Assembly (NCBI RefSeq): GCF_900453205.1
Contig: NZ_UGQU01000001.1
Coordinates: 682,001-746,000, forward strand
DNA length: 64,000 nucleotides
Direction of reading: 5' to 3'
Source: Moraxella lacunata
GTDB lineage: Bacteria > Pseudomonadota > Gammaproteobacteria > Pseudomonadales > Moraxellaceae
The notes under the pieces were generated by a model that saw only the letters and a program-made list of their open reading frames with translations, made no database searches and had not been told where the DNA came from. The translations under genes and the position numbers were made by a program. Shown one piece after another: positions 26,283 through 35,631 of this stretch (positions are counted from its first letter, which is position 1; the number at the start of each line of letters is the position of its first letter).

Positions 26283-27215
26283 ATGCAAATTCTACTTGCC
26301 AATCCCCGTGGCTTTTGTGCTGGTGTTGACCGTGCCATCGCCATTGTCAATGAAGCCTTACGCCGTTTTAATCCGCCCATTTATGTCCGCCATGAAGTCG
26401 TCCACAACAAATTTGTGGTCGAAGATTTGGCTCGTCGTGGGGCGGTGTTTGTCGAAGAGCTGGACGAAGTGCCTGATGGGGCGATTGTGATTTTCTCGGC
26501 TCATGGTGTATCCAAAGCAGTCGAAGACGAAGCGACACGCCGTGATTTGACCGTATTTGATGCCACCTGCCCTTTGGTTACCAAGGTGCATATTGAAGTG
26601 GGTAAATTTGCCAAAGGCGGTATGGACGCCATTCTTATTGGGCATGCAGGACATCCTGAGGTGGAGGGGACGATGGGACGGTTTGACACGAGTTTTGGCG
26701 GTCGCATTCATCTGGTCGAAGATGTGGATGACGTGGCAAACTTAGACTTTGGGGCGGATAAAGAGCTTGCTTTTGTCACTCAAACCACCCTATCCATGGA
26801 CGACACCGCCCAAGTGATAGACGCCCTAAAAGACAAATTCCCCCAAATCAACGCCCCAAGAAAAGACGACATTTGTTATGCCACCCAAAACCGTCAAGAT
26901 GCGGTAAAATCTTTGGCAAAAGAATGTGAGATTGTGCTGGTGGTCGGTTCGCCCAATTCCTCCAACTCCAACCGCTTGCGTGAGCTTGCCGAACGACTGG
27001 GGGCAAAGGCGTACCTCATTGATAACGCTTCTCAGATGGATAAAGCGTGGTTTGATGGCGTGGACAAAGTCGGAGTTACCGCAGGTGCGTCCGCCCCCGA
27101 AGTGCTGATAAAAGAAGTGCTAGACACCTTGCAAGACTGGGGAGCGGATGCTCCGACCGAGCTGTCGGGCATTGAAGAGAATGTTACTTTTTCTCTACCC
27201 AAGAGTTTGCGATAA
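26283..27215 (+). CDS. ispH: 4-hydroxy-3-methylbut-2-enyl diphosphate reductase
   Basis: 310 residues. The cluster-binding cysteines appear in [13 protein letters not shown] (about residue 12), [13 protein letters not shown] (about 97) and [11 protein letters not shown] (about 200), with [20 protein letters not shown] after it. IspH reduces HMBPP to IPP and DMAPP, the last step of the non-mevalonate isoprenoid pathway, using a 4Fe-4S cluster. Length and motif spacing are typical. It is divergent from gmk. Confidence 0.96.
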   Translation: MQILLANPRGFCAGVDRAIAIVNEALRRFNPPIYVRHEVVHNKFVVEDLARRGAVFVEELDEVPDGAIVIFSAHGVSKAVEDEATRRDLTVFDATCPLVTKVHIEVGKFAKGGMDAILIGHAGHPEVEGTMGRFDTSFGGRIHLVEDVDDVANLDFGADKELAFVTQTTLSMDDTAQVIDALKDKFPQINAPRKDDICYATQNRQDAVKSLAKECEIVLVVGSPNSSNSNRLRELAERLGAKAYLIDNASQMDKAWFDGVDKVGVTAGASAPEVLIKEVLDTLQDWGADAPTELSGIEENVTFSLPKSLR

Positions 27216-27364
27216 TCATTCGGGCTTGTCATTAACCAGTCATAAACGAAACATCTGTTTACAATTTATCAAGCAAAATGGCGAAAAATGGTTGTCCCCA
27301 CTTCTTAATTGGGCTACACTAAACCTGTAACCCACCATCAATTTTAATTAAGACAGGTACAGCC

Positions 27365-27535
27365 ATGACCCGCCAAACCGCTCATCATCAAGCCACTCAT
27401 TGCACTCGCCCTGCCATCATGACCGTCATTCATGGCAACAAGACACGCACCATCAGTAACGACATGATTGTCCAAACCCTATCCAAATTAACCACGTCCA
27501 TCAAGCAAGCAACGCCCAGACGATGTGTGGCATAA
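27365..27535 (+). CDS. Possible small protein, 56 aa (uncertain)
   Basis: An open frame from ATG 27365 (MTRQTAHHQATHCTRPAIMT, then VIHGNKTRTISNDMIVQTLSKL) to TAA at 27533-27535 is preceded by ACAGGTACAGCC, a weak ribosome-binding site. It is rich in Thr, His and basic residues and I recognise no family. It is the only candidate gene in the 333-bp gap between ispH and the convergent wax-ester synthase gene. It may be spurious. Confidence 0.3.
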   Translation: MTRQTAHHQATHCTRPAIMTVIHGNKTRTISNDMIVQTLSKLTTSIKQATPRRCVA

Positions 27536-27548
27536 GGGTTTTGTCATC

Positions 27549-28925
27549 TTATTCTTTTGGCAACAGTCTTTCAAACACCAACAATTCCTGCTCCAAAAAC
27601 TCAATCAGCTGTTCAATGTGTGGCAAAGCACTTTGGCAAGCGGTAATGCCAAAATCTATCTTGTCTTGATAATTGGTTAGCGTGATGTTCAAAGCCTGCC
27701 CATCTAATAGCACCGACGCAGGGAAAATCCCCGTCAGTCTTGCCCCATTAAGGTACAATGGTGTATTATCCCCTGGTACATTTGAGATGATGAGATTAAA
27801 GGCTTGGCGGGTCGGCATCACGCCCGTGCTTAGGTTAGCAAATGCCATGCCATAAGTAAGCAGGCTATAATTAATGACTTGTGCCTGATTCATGCGAGAA
27901 AATCGCTGTTTGCCATCATCCACACTCGCCTTGATGGTCAATAGACGCTCGGCAGGGTCGGATTTGTGCGTGGCAAGGTTGGTGAGAATGAAAGAGAGCT
28001 GATTGCCCATGGCACTTTTATCACGGCGAAGCGATATCGGCACAAAGGCGATGAGTGGCTTGGCAGGCAGGGCATCTTGGGCAAGTAGATATTCACGCAA
28101 CGCCCCTGCACAGATGGCAAGCAGGACATCATTGGTCGTCGCCCCAAAATGCTCGGCAATCTTTGCAAACCGCCCCTTTTTAAACGAGACAAACGACAGC
28201 TGACGTGAACTGCTGATTTTTTGATTTAAGATAGACTTGGGGGCATCAAAGGTACTGGTAAAATGCGGATTCTTTTCCCCAAAGTGATTTTTGACACTAT
28301 TAACCAGCTCTCGCCCCACAGGATAGATGGTAGCAAGTTGTTCTTTGATGATTTTTAGAGGCGGTTTGTGAATGGGTAAGATGGCGTTGATTTGACTGCG
28401 GTATTTGGTGGATAACGACCAAAACGGGGCAGTCATCTTGTCTGTTTTGGACGCTGAGAGCGACATTTGAAGCAGTCGCATACCAGCAATGCCATCTGCC
28501 ATGGCGTGATGAATCTTTAAAAACAGGGCAAAGCGAGCGTTACCACCATCGTAAGCAGGGGCAAGCCCATCGATGAGATGAAATTCCCACAACGGCTTGG
28601 CTCTGTCCAGCATCAGCCCATGCTCACGTGAGATATAGTTCGTCAGCTCTCGTGTACCACCGGGTTTGGGTAGGGCGACATGGCGGAAATGATGATTAAC
28701 ATCAAAATCCCCATCTGGCTCCCAAAACAGTCCCTTGCTTAGCACTTGATTAAAAGGAAAGCTCGGCTTGGTGCGTGTCACTTCAATGTCTGACACCAAC
28801 TTTGCCAAAAAATCATTGCCCGCCCCGTCAGGCACCTCAAAAATACACAAACCTGAAACGTGCATCGGCTCCTTGCGAGTTTCAAGCATCAAAAATACAT
28901 GGTCAATGGCATTTAAAGCACGCAC
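27549..28925 (-). CDS. Wax ester synthase / diacylglycerol acyltransferase (WS/DGAT)
   Basis: 458 residues. The catalytic HHxxxDG motif is present as LKIHHAMADGIAGMRLLQ (His about residue 137), preceded by PLWEFHLIDGL. Downstream the family's ISNVPGDNTPLYLNGARL and LDGQALNITLTNYQDKIDFG are clear, and LSSRQ..FV-type SSRQLSFVSFKKGRF precedes them. The enzyme transfers acyl-CoA to fatty alcohols or diacylglycerol, making storage wax esters or triacylglycerol, a trait known in Acinetobacter and Moraxellaceae. It appears monocistronic. Confidence 0.92.
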   Translation of the reverse strand: MRALNAIDHVFLMLETRKEPMHVSGLCIFEVPDGAGNDFLAKLVSDIEVTRTKPSFPFNQVLSKGLFWEPDGDFDVNHHFRHVALPKPGGTRELTNYISREHGLMLDRAKPLWEFHLIDGLAPAYDGGNARFALFLKIHHAMADGIAGMRLLQMSLSASKTDKMTAPFWSLSTKYRSQINAILPIHKPPLKIIKEQLATIYPVGRELVNSVKNHFGEKNPHFTSTFDAPKSILNQKISSSRQLSFVSFKKGRFAKIAEHFGATTNDVLLAICAGALREYLLAQDALPAKPLIAFVPISLRRDKSAMGNQLSFILTNLATHKSDPAERLLTIKASVDDGKQRFSRMNQAQVINYSLLTYGMAFANLSTGVMPTRQAFNLIISNVPGDNTPLYLNGARLTGIFPASVLLDGQALNITLTNYQDKIDFGITACQSALPHIEQLIEFLEQELLVFERLLPKE

Positions 28926-29059
28926 GTGTTATCCTTAATTGATAAAATTATTTATAAATGGGTTAGAATGACAGTTTAATGACATGAGTAAAAGTATGAT
29001 TAGTATAACAAATTTTTGTAAAAAATTTTATCAATCCATGACTATTTTTAAAAATTTTT

Positions 29060-29254
29060 TAGGACGTGTTGAATATTGGTATTTGCAATGAAAATCACGA
29101 AAAATCGCACGTTTTTCAAGGAAAAAACTTGAGGCTGTAAGTCTTCTATCAGACAAGTTTTTGACTTCGAGCCACAATCCGACCACTTAACTGGGTAAAT
29201 TTTAAGAGTTTTAACTTAATTTATAAGAATGTTATCAATGGTAGGCACGCTCTA
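29060..29254 (+). repeat. Dispersed repeat family R2, copy B (about 195 bp)
   Basis: It starts TAGGACGTGTTG and ends GGTAGGCACGCTCTA. The inner part reads GGTATTTGCAATGAAAATCA, TCGCACGTTTTTCAAGGAAA and TTTTTGACTTCGAGCCACAA. Copy A carries the same motifs in inverted order (TTTCATTGCAAATA, TTTCCTTGAAAAACGTGCGA), so the two copies lie in opposite orientation. It occupies the 375-bp gap 28926-29300 together with the argG terminator. Confidence 0.72.
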
Positions 29255-29256
29255 AT

Positions 29257-29290
29257 AAAAAAGAGCGAAACATTCAGCTCGCTCTTTTTT
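29257..29290 (-). terminator. Terminator of argG
   Basis: AAAAAAGAGCGA (29257-29268) pairs perfectly with TCGCTCTTTTTT (29279-29290). It lies just beyond the argG stop and reads with a T run on the minus strand. Confidence 0.8.
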
Positions 29291-29300
29291 ATCAATAAAC

Positions 29301-30713
<1,413 letters not shown>

Positions 30714-30847
30714 TTAAAAATTTGGCAAATTTTCACAAAAATAGGCGAAAAATTTTTAAAAATTTGCTAAACTAGTAAAATTTAAAATAGTGAACATTTT
30801 TAAAATTGATAACCCAGTCATCATAAAGCCATGACTGCCCCAACCCT

Positions 30848-31339
30848 ATGATAACCCTAAAAATAGACACCGCCGCCCAAACCTTGACCGTATTTGATGA
30901 TGATAAGCTCATCAAAACTCTGCCTGTCTCCACCGCCAAAAATGGTACGGGACAGCTTGAAAATACAGGGTGTACCCCGCTTGGCAAACATATCATCAAT
31001 GACAAAATCGGGGGCGAATACCCCAAAAATGCCGTCTTTGTCGGGCGAGTGTTTACAGGCGAGATTTATGATGACAAGTTGGGGCAAGCCAATCCTGACA
31101 GGGACTGGATTTTGAGTCGGATTTTGTGGTTAAAAGGTGTGGAAAACGGCTATAATCTTGGCAAAACCCCAGACGGTGCAGTGTGCGATACCCACGCTCG
31201 ATATATCTACATTCACGGCACGCCCGATACCGAGCCTGTGGGCGTGCCGATGTCGCATGGCTGTATCCGTATGAGAAATGATGACGTGGTGTGGCTATAT
31301 GATGTGGTAGATGTGGGGACACAAGTTTTAATCATTTAA
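30848..31339 (+). CDS. L,D-transpeptidase (YkuD domain)
   Basis: 163 residues forming essentially one YkuD domain. The catalytic motif IYIHGTPDTE..VPMSHGCIRMRNDDV includes the nucleophilic Cys in SHGCIRM (about residue 138). N-terminally LKIDTAAQTLTVFDDDKLIK and LPVSTAKNGTGQLENTGCTP form the substrate-binding strands. No signal peptide is visible at this start. The small family members of this type are often annotated as L,D-transpeptidases acting on peptidoglycan, so export without a classical signal, or a missed start, is an open point. Confidence 0.87.
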   Translation: MITLKIDTAAQTLTVFDDDKLIKTLPVSTAKNGTGQLENTGCTPLGKHIINDKIGGEYPKNAVFVGRVFTGEIYDDKLGQANPDRDWILSRILWLKGVENGYNLGKTPDGAVCDTHARYIYIHGTPDTEPVGVPMSHGCIRMRNDDVVWLYDVVDVGTQVLII

Positions 31340-31381
31340 CCTATTTATCAAAAATATTTTCATCTTTTAAAAAGGCAACTT

Positions 31382-31699
31382 ATGAAATATTTATTACTAA
31401 TTCCTATTACCCTATTAACTGCTTGTGTGAATATTCCCCACAAATCCGATAATGAAAAACCACAAATCATACAAACCGCCCAGTCGGATATTTTTATCAT
31501 TTATTTTGACAAAAATAAAAAAGACAATTTATTAACACACATCAATCATCATCACGATGAGGTTGTTTATTTATATGACAACATAAATGCCGTGGCGGTA
31601 AAAATCACGGCAACTGATTTAGATAAACAAATACAATCTTATCAAGCGATTGATGGTGTTTTACAAATCACCAAAAATGAAATGGTGCAATTACATTAA
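31382..31699 (+). CDS. Small lipoprotein, 105 aa
   Basis: MKYLLLIPITLLTACVNIPH gives a lipoprotein signal with lipobox LTAC (Cys15). The mature part is hydrophilic: SDIFIIYFDKNKKDNLLTHI, then NHHHDEVVYLYDNINAVAVK and ITATDLDKQIQSYQAIDGVL. The family is not recognised, though the beta-alpha-beta pattern with 'NAVAVKITATDLDKQIQSYQ' recalls peptidase-inhibitor I9-like propeptide folds (a weak idea). AAAAAGGCAACTT precedes the ATG. It lies 42 bp after the L,D-transpeptidase gene. Confidence 0.6.
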   Translation: MKYLLLIPITLLTACVNIPHKSDNEKPQIIQTAQSDIFIIYFDKNKKDNLLTHINHHHDEVVYLYDNINAVAVKITATDLDKQIQSYQAIDGVLQITKNEMVQLH

Positions 31700-31723
31700 A
31701 TACAAAACATAAAAAGGGCAATT

Positions 31724-32692
31724 ATGAATTTACAAAAAGTTGATTTAAACCTGATTGTTTATTTGGACGTGCTACTGCGTGAGAAAAACGTAACCCGTGC
31801 CGCCGAACAGCTTGGCATTACTCAGCCTGCGATGAGTAATATTTTGCGTAGGTTGCGTTCGCTGTTTAATGACCCCTTGCTCGTGCGGTCGTCTGAGGGC
31901 ATGACCCCGACCGAGCGAGCCTGTGAGTTACAGCCACGTATTCGTGAGATACTCTCGGACGTGGGGACGCTGTTGGAGCCACGCACCGAGTTTCGTCCGT
32001 ATAGCACGTCTCGGGTGTTTCGGATTATGACATCGGACTATGCCGAAGCCACGCTTGTGCCACGCCTTGTCAAAGCCCTTAGAAGCGAAGCCCCGAACGT
32101 GATTTTGGACTTTTTGACCCCATCCGATGTGTCGTATCGAGACATGGAGCAGGGGCGAGTGGATTTGGCGATTAACCGCTTTAATGAGATACCGCAGAGT
32201 TTTCATCAGGTGCTGGTGTGGCGTGATACGTTTAGCTGCCTGCTGTCGGCAGAGTCGCCCTACTTGCACCGTTTTAACCTAAAAAATTACTTAAAAGCTC
32301 AGCACGTCTGGGTATCCAAAACGGGCATGGGCGTAGGTTTTGGGGTTAATCCTGAAAAATCAGGCGGTCTGGGTTCCATCGACCAAGCCTTACAGCGACT
32401 GGGACAAAAACGCCAAATCAGCGTGTTTACCCGTCATTATCAAATGCCTGCCATGCTCACCGCCAACAAAGATTTGATTGCCACGCTACCCACTCGTGTG
32501 GCAAACCTACAAGCCCAAAATAATCCACAAATCGTGGTCAAAGAACCGCCATTTTTCATTCCAGAATTTGAACTTAAAATGGCGTGGTCGCCCCTACTAC
32601 AACACCACCCTGCTCATAAATGGCTAAGACAGCTTATCATTCATGTGGCACGGCAAATCATGACAGAAGAAGACGCCAAACTGCGTCAATAA
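31724..32692 (+). CDS. LysR-family transcriptional regulator
   Basis: 322 residues. An N-terminal winged helix (about residues 5-65: NLIVYLDVLLREKNVTRAAE, QLGITQPAMSNILRRLRSLF) is followed by FNDPLLVRSSEGMTPTERA, the pattern of the NodD/LinR/NahR branch of LysR regulators. The effector-binding domain (about 95-300) includes FRIMTSDYAEATLVPRLVKA. The neighbouring lipoprotein and L,D-transpeptidase genes point the same way, but a regulatory link is not shown. The target is unknown. Confidence 0.9.
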   Translation: MNLQKVDLNLIVYLDVLLREKNVTRAAEQLGITQPAMSNILRRLRSLFNDPLLVRSSEGMTPTERACELQPRIREILSDVGTLLEPRTEFRPYSTSRVFRIMTSDYAEATLVPRLVKALRSEAPNVILDFLTPSDVSYRDMEQGRVDLAINRFNEIPQSFHQVLVWRDTFSCLLSAESPYLHRFNLKNYLKAQHVWVSKTGMGVGFGVNPEKSGGLGSIDQALQRLGQKRQISVFTRHYQMPAMLTANKDLIATLPTRVANLQAQNNPQIVVKEPPFFIPEFELKMAWSPLLQHHPAHKWLRQLIIHVARQIMTEEDAKLRQ

Positions 32693-32735
32693 AACAACCT
32701 TTGAAGCTGTTGTATTATTTTAGAATTTTAGAAAT

Positions 32736-32817
32736 TAGGGTACGCCGCCTTTGATACCTCCTTGAAAACGGGCAATTTTTCTCATTTTATGGTAAATATG
32801 AAAGCAGGTATACCCTA
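32736..32817 (+). repeat. Short R2-like repeat, copy E (82 bp)
   Basis: It begins TAGGGTACGCCGCCTTTGAT and ends GAAAGCAGGTATACCCTA, so its ends form an imperfect inverted repeat related to those of R2. It looks like an internally deleted copy after the LysR gene. Confidence 0.55.
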
Positions 32818-32894
32818 GTGTATAAAATAAAGACATAAAAAAATCCCTAAGTCAGGGGAGACTTAGGGGATAAACTGGAAAAACCAGTTAAAAA

Positions 32895-32971
32895 TGGCGC
32901 AGCGGACGGGACTCGAACCCGCGACCCCCGGCGTGACAGGCCGGTATTCTAACCAACTGAACTACCGCTGC
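32895..32971 (-). tRNA. tRNA-Asp (GTC)
   Basis: The minus strand reads GCAGCGGTAGTTCAGTTGGT, then TAGAATACCGGCCTGTCACG with GTC anticodon, GGTTCGAGTC as the T loop, and ends GCTGCGCCA with encoded CCA (77 nt). The 7-bp acceptor stem GCAGCGG/CCGCTGC pairs perfectly. It is 38 bp from tRNA-Val in the same direction and probably co-transcribed. Confidence 0.96.
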
Positions 32972-33009
32972 TAAGGTCGCTAATCTTTTTTACTATAAAA
33001 GATTTAAAA

Positions 33010-33085
33010 TGGTGGGCGGTAACGGATTCGAACCGCTGACCCTCTGCTTGTAAGGCAGACGCTCTACCAACTGAGCTAACCGCCC
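33010..33085 (-). tRNA. tRNA-Val (TAC)
   Basis: The minus strand reads GGGCGGTTAGCTCAGTTGGT, then CTGCCTTACAAGCAG with TAC anticodon, the T loop GGTTCGAATC and a GCCCACCA end (76 nt, CCA encoded). The acceptor stem GGGCGGT/ACCGCCC pairs perfectly. It is transcribed ahead of tRNA-Asp. Confidence 0.96.
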
Positions 33086-33288
33086 GAACTTAACTTACTT
33101 AACTGTTTTAATAAACAATTTAAACCATGTTTATTTGTTATGTATGTCGTTCGTTGTGGTGCGTATTATATAGATTTTTTGGTGGGTGTCAAATGGTTTT
33201 TTGAGAAATTTTACATAAAATTTATAAACTATTGAAATTTATAAAATTATTTTTTAAAAACTATTTTATAAAATTCTCCCACCCGTTT

Positions 33289-34005
33289 TTACCAAACGCC
33301 CCGAACATACTGCTCCACTTCATGCAGTCGCTCCATCGTGCCGACATCAACCCATTTATCACTCAGTATCTCGCCACTGACACGCCCCCCTGCCATCGCC
33401 GAACGTAGCAGTGGTGCCAGTGGTGCTATCTCGCCCACGCCCACGCCTGCCACCATCTGTGGCGACATCACACTAATGCCAGCAAAGGTGTGGTTGTTGC
33501 CGTCATCGCTTTTTAGTCCGACCACACCCGACCCCCCTGCCGACATCTGTGCCAAAGCAAAATCGCCCGTGGAGTTATGCTCAGGATTGGCAGTCAGCAT
33601 CAGATGTGCCAGATGATTGCCAAGGCTGTGATGAGCCAGTCCGTCAAACGCAAACTCACTCCATACATCGCCATTAATGAGCAAAAACGGCTCATCTCTT
33701 AGCTTCCCATGAGCCAGCGCATAGCGAATACCCCCTGCCGTCTCCAAAGGCTCGGGCAGGACGCTCTCATCGGATATGTGGATATTCACGCCAAAATCAC
33801 GACCTTTAAAAAAGTCAATAATCACACCGCCCAAATAGCCGACATTTAGGGTAATGTCGGTAATGCCTGCCTGTTTTAGACGTTCAATGTGCCACACTAT
33901 CAAGGGCTTTTGTGCCACCATCACAAGGGGCTTGGGCGTGGTCAGGGTCAAAGGACGCATTCTGGTGCCTTTACCTGCTGATAAAATCATGGCTTGGGTT
34001 ATCAT
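33289..34005 (-). CDS. murU: N-acetylmuramate alpha-1-phosphate uridylyltransferase
   Basis: 238 residues of the nucleotidyltransferase fold. The start MITQAMILSAGKGTRMRPLT, then LTTPKPLV, holds the GxGTRxxPxT..PKP signature. LLINGDVWSEFAFD provides the metal-binding Asp. MurU converts MurNAc-1-phosphate to UDP-MurNAc in the peptidoglycan recycling route that bypasses de novo UDP-MurNAc synthesis. The next gene upstream is its partner kinase AmgK, and the pair is divergent from lptD as in Pseudomonas. Confidence 0.93.
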   Translation of the reverse strand: MITQAMILSAGKGTRMRPLTLTTPKPLVMVAQKPLIVWHIERLKQAGITDITLNVGYLGGVIIDFFKGRDFGVNIHISDESVLPEPLETAGGIRYALAHGKLRDEPFLLINGDVWSEFAFDGLAHHSLGNHLAHLMLTANPEHNSTGDFALAQMSAGGSGVVGLKSDDGNNHTFAGISVMSPQMVAGVGVGEIAPLAPLLRSAMAGGRVSGEILSDKWVDVGTMERLHEVEQYVRGVW

Positions 34006-34145
34006 GGTTTGCCTTTTATAAATAAGTTTTTATAAATGATTGTGTTTTTAAAATAAATAAATCATATCAATTGTAAAATTAAACACATCAAACATCAAAA
34101 TAAAAATAGGACAATTTATCATATCATCATCCTATTTTCATTTAT

Positions 34146-35168
34146 TTATGCCGATATAAATACCTGATTATAAGCAGGTAGGATTTTTTGCTGAATGAAT
34201 TCATTAAAAGCGGTATAAACATCATCGCCCTGCTCACTTAACCATTTTAGCTCATGGCACAAATCATTCATGACCTTAGGGATGTTTTGCAAATAACGCT
34301 CTTTGCCATCTCGCTGATACAGACGAATAAAAATCCCCAAGACTTTTAGATGTCGCTGTACGCCCATGATATTGACATTTTTGGTAAAGTCATGCAATGT
34401 CATGTTCGGGTTTTTTAATTCATAAAAGACCCCAATCTGCTCATTCACCCACGTCTCATCCACATCAATGTATGCATCTCGCACCAAACTCACCAAGTCA
34501 TAAGTATCTGCCCCAATCACCGCATCTTGAAAATCAATCACGCCCAGCTCATCAGACGCTTTATCTTGCATGAGATTGCGACTGTGATAATCGCGATGAA
34601 CAATAACTTTGGGCTGACTTTGGACATCAGTAATGACTTGTTTTTTTAGTCGCTCCCATAATAGCTCATCATCAGCGGTAAATACTGCATTAATATATGG
34701 CAAGAACCACTGGCTAAATAAATCCATCTCATCATTTAATTTCTCATCGCTATATGCCGGCAAATCAACATCAATGTCCAAATCCTGTAATTTGATTAAT
34801 GTCTCATAGGCTTTTTGATAATAGCGAGACATATTTAATTTATCGTCTTTGATTAAATGGGCAAATTCGGTCGTGCCAAAGTCTTGTAATAATAAAAAGC
34901 CCTTGGCAATGTCTTGGGCAATGATGTCAGGCACATTCACCGCTTCACTCATGATACCTGCCACCGACACAAATTCGGTCACGCTCTCTTTGTCAGGTGG
35001 AGCATCCATCAAAAGATACGTCATTTCATCTTTATCGTGTTCGCTTGCCACCTTAAAATGAATGCGATGATAACGGCGAAAACTGGCGTCTCCTGCCAAG
35101 CTCTCTACCGTAAAACCAGCGGTTAGGTGATTGTTTAAAAAATTCATCATCTCATCATGGCGAGTCAT
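34146..35168 (-). CDS. amgK: N-acetylmuramate/N-acetylglucosamine kinase
   Basis: 340 residues of the aminoglycoside-phosphotransferase fold. The catalytic loop VIVHRDYHSRNLMQDK contains HRDYH..N, and GVIDFQDAVIGADTYDLVSL is the metal-binding DFQDA motif. ESLAGDASFRRYHRIHFK near the N-terminus is typical of AmgK. The enzyme phosphorylates C1 of MurNAc for MurU. Gene order amgK-murU divergent from lptD-surA supports the call. The stop-to-start gap to murU is 140 bp, larger than in a tight operon. Confidence 0.92.
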   Translation of the reverse strand: MTRHDEMMNFLNNHLTAGFTVESLAGDASFRRYHRIHFKVASEHDKDEMTYLLMDAPPDKESVTEFVSVAGIMSEAVNVPDIIAQDIAKGFLLLQDFGTTEFAHLIKDDKLNMSRYYQKAYETLIKLQDLDIDVDLPAYSDEKLNDEMDLFSQWFLPYINAVFTADDELLWERLKKQVITDVQSQPKVIVHRDYHSRNLMQDKASDELGVIDFQDAVIGADTYDLVSLVRDAYIDVDETWVNEQIGVFYELKNPNMTLHDFTKNVNIMGVQRHLKVLGIFIRLYQRDGKERYLQNIPKVMNDLCHELKWLSEQGDDVYTAFNEFIQQKILPAYNQVFISA

Positions 35169-35329
35169 GGTATGCCCTTATGGTTAAAATCGTTAATTTA
35201 AATAACTTAGTTAAACGATTTGGTTAAATGGTTAAGTAAGTGCCATAGTTTAGCGGATTTTTGAGCGTTACACCAGTCATTTTCGGTGTATTATTTTTTA
35301 CTGGCAAATTTTTAAGACATGACAAAAAC

Positions 35330-35550
35330 TAGGGCGTGCCTGCCTTTGGTATTTGCCATGAAAAACACCTATTTAAAAAACAGGGGGATCGCCCGTTTTT
35401 CAAGGAAAAGTCCGCAGTTGATATTGAAATATCAACAAGGATTTTGACTTCGAGCCACAAGATTTAGCCAATTTTCATATGAAAATGGATTGAAATCCCT
35501 AAATTTTCATCATATTTTTAAAAAATGTTATCAAGGGTAGGTACGCCCTA
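35330..35550 (+). repeat. Dispersed repeat family R2, copy C (about 221 bp)
   Basis: It starts TAGGGCGTGCCTGCCTTTGG and ends AAGGGTAGGTACGCCCTA. Inner motifs are GGTATTTGCCATGAAAAACA and TTGACTTCGAGCCACAAG. It fills most of the 463-bp gap between amgK and lptD (35169-35631), so it may carry or lie next to promoter elements of both genes. Confidence 0.75.
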
Positions 35551-35631
35551 TTAATTTTCAATCAAAAATAGGGTAAAATAACCAACTTTAACCACATTTA
35601 AAAATCACCCTAAGTCAATTCAGGTAACATC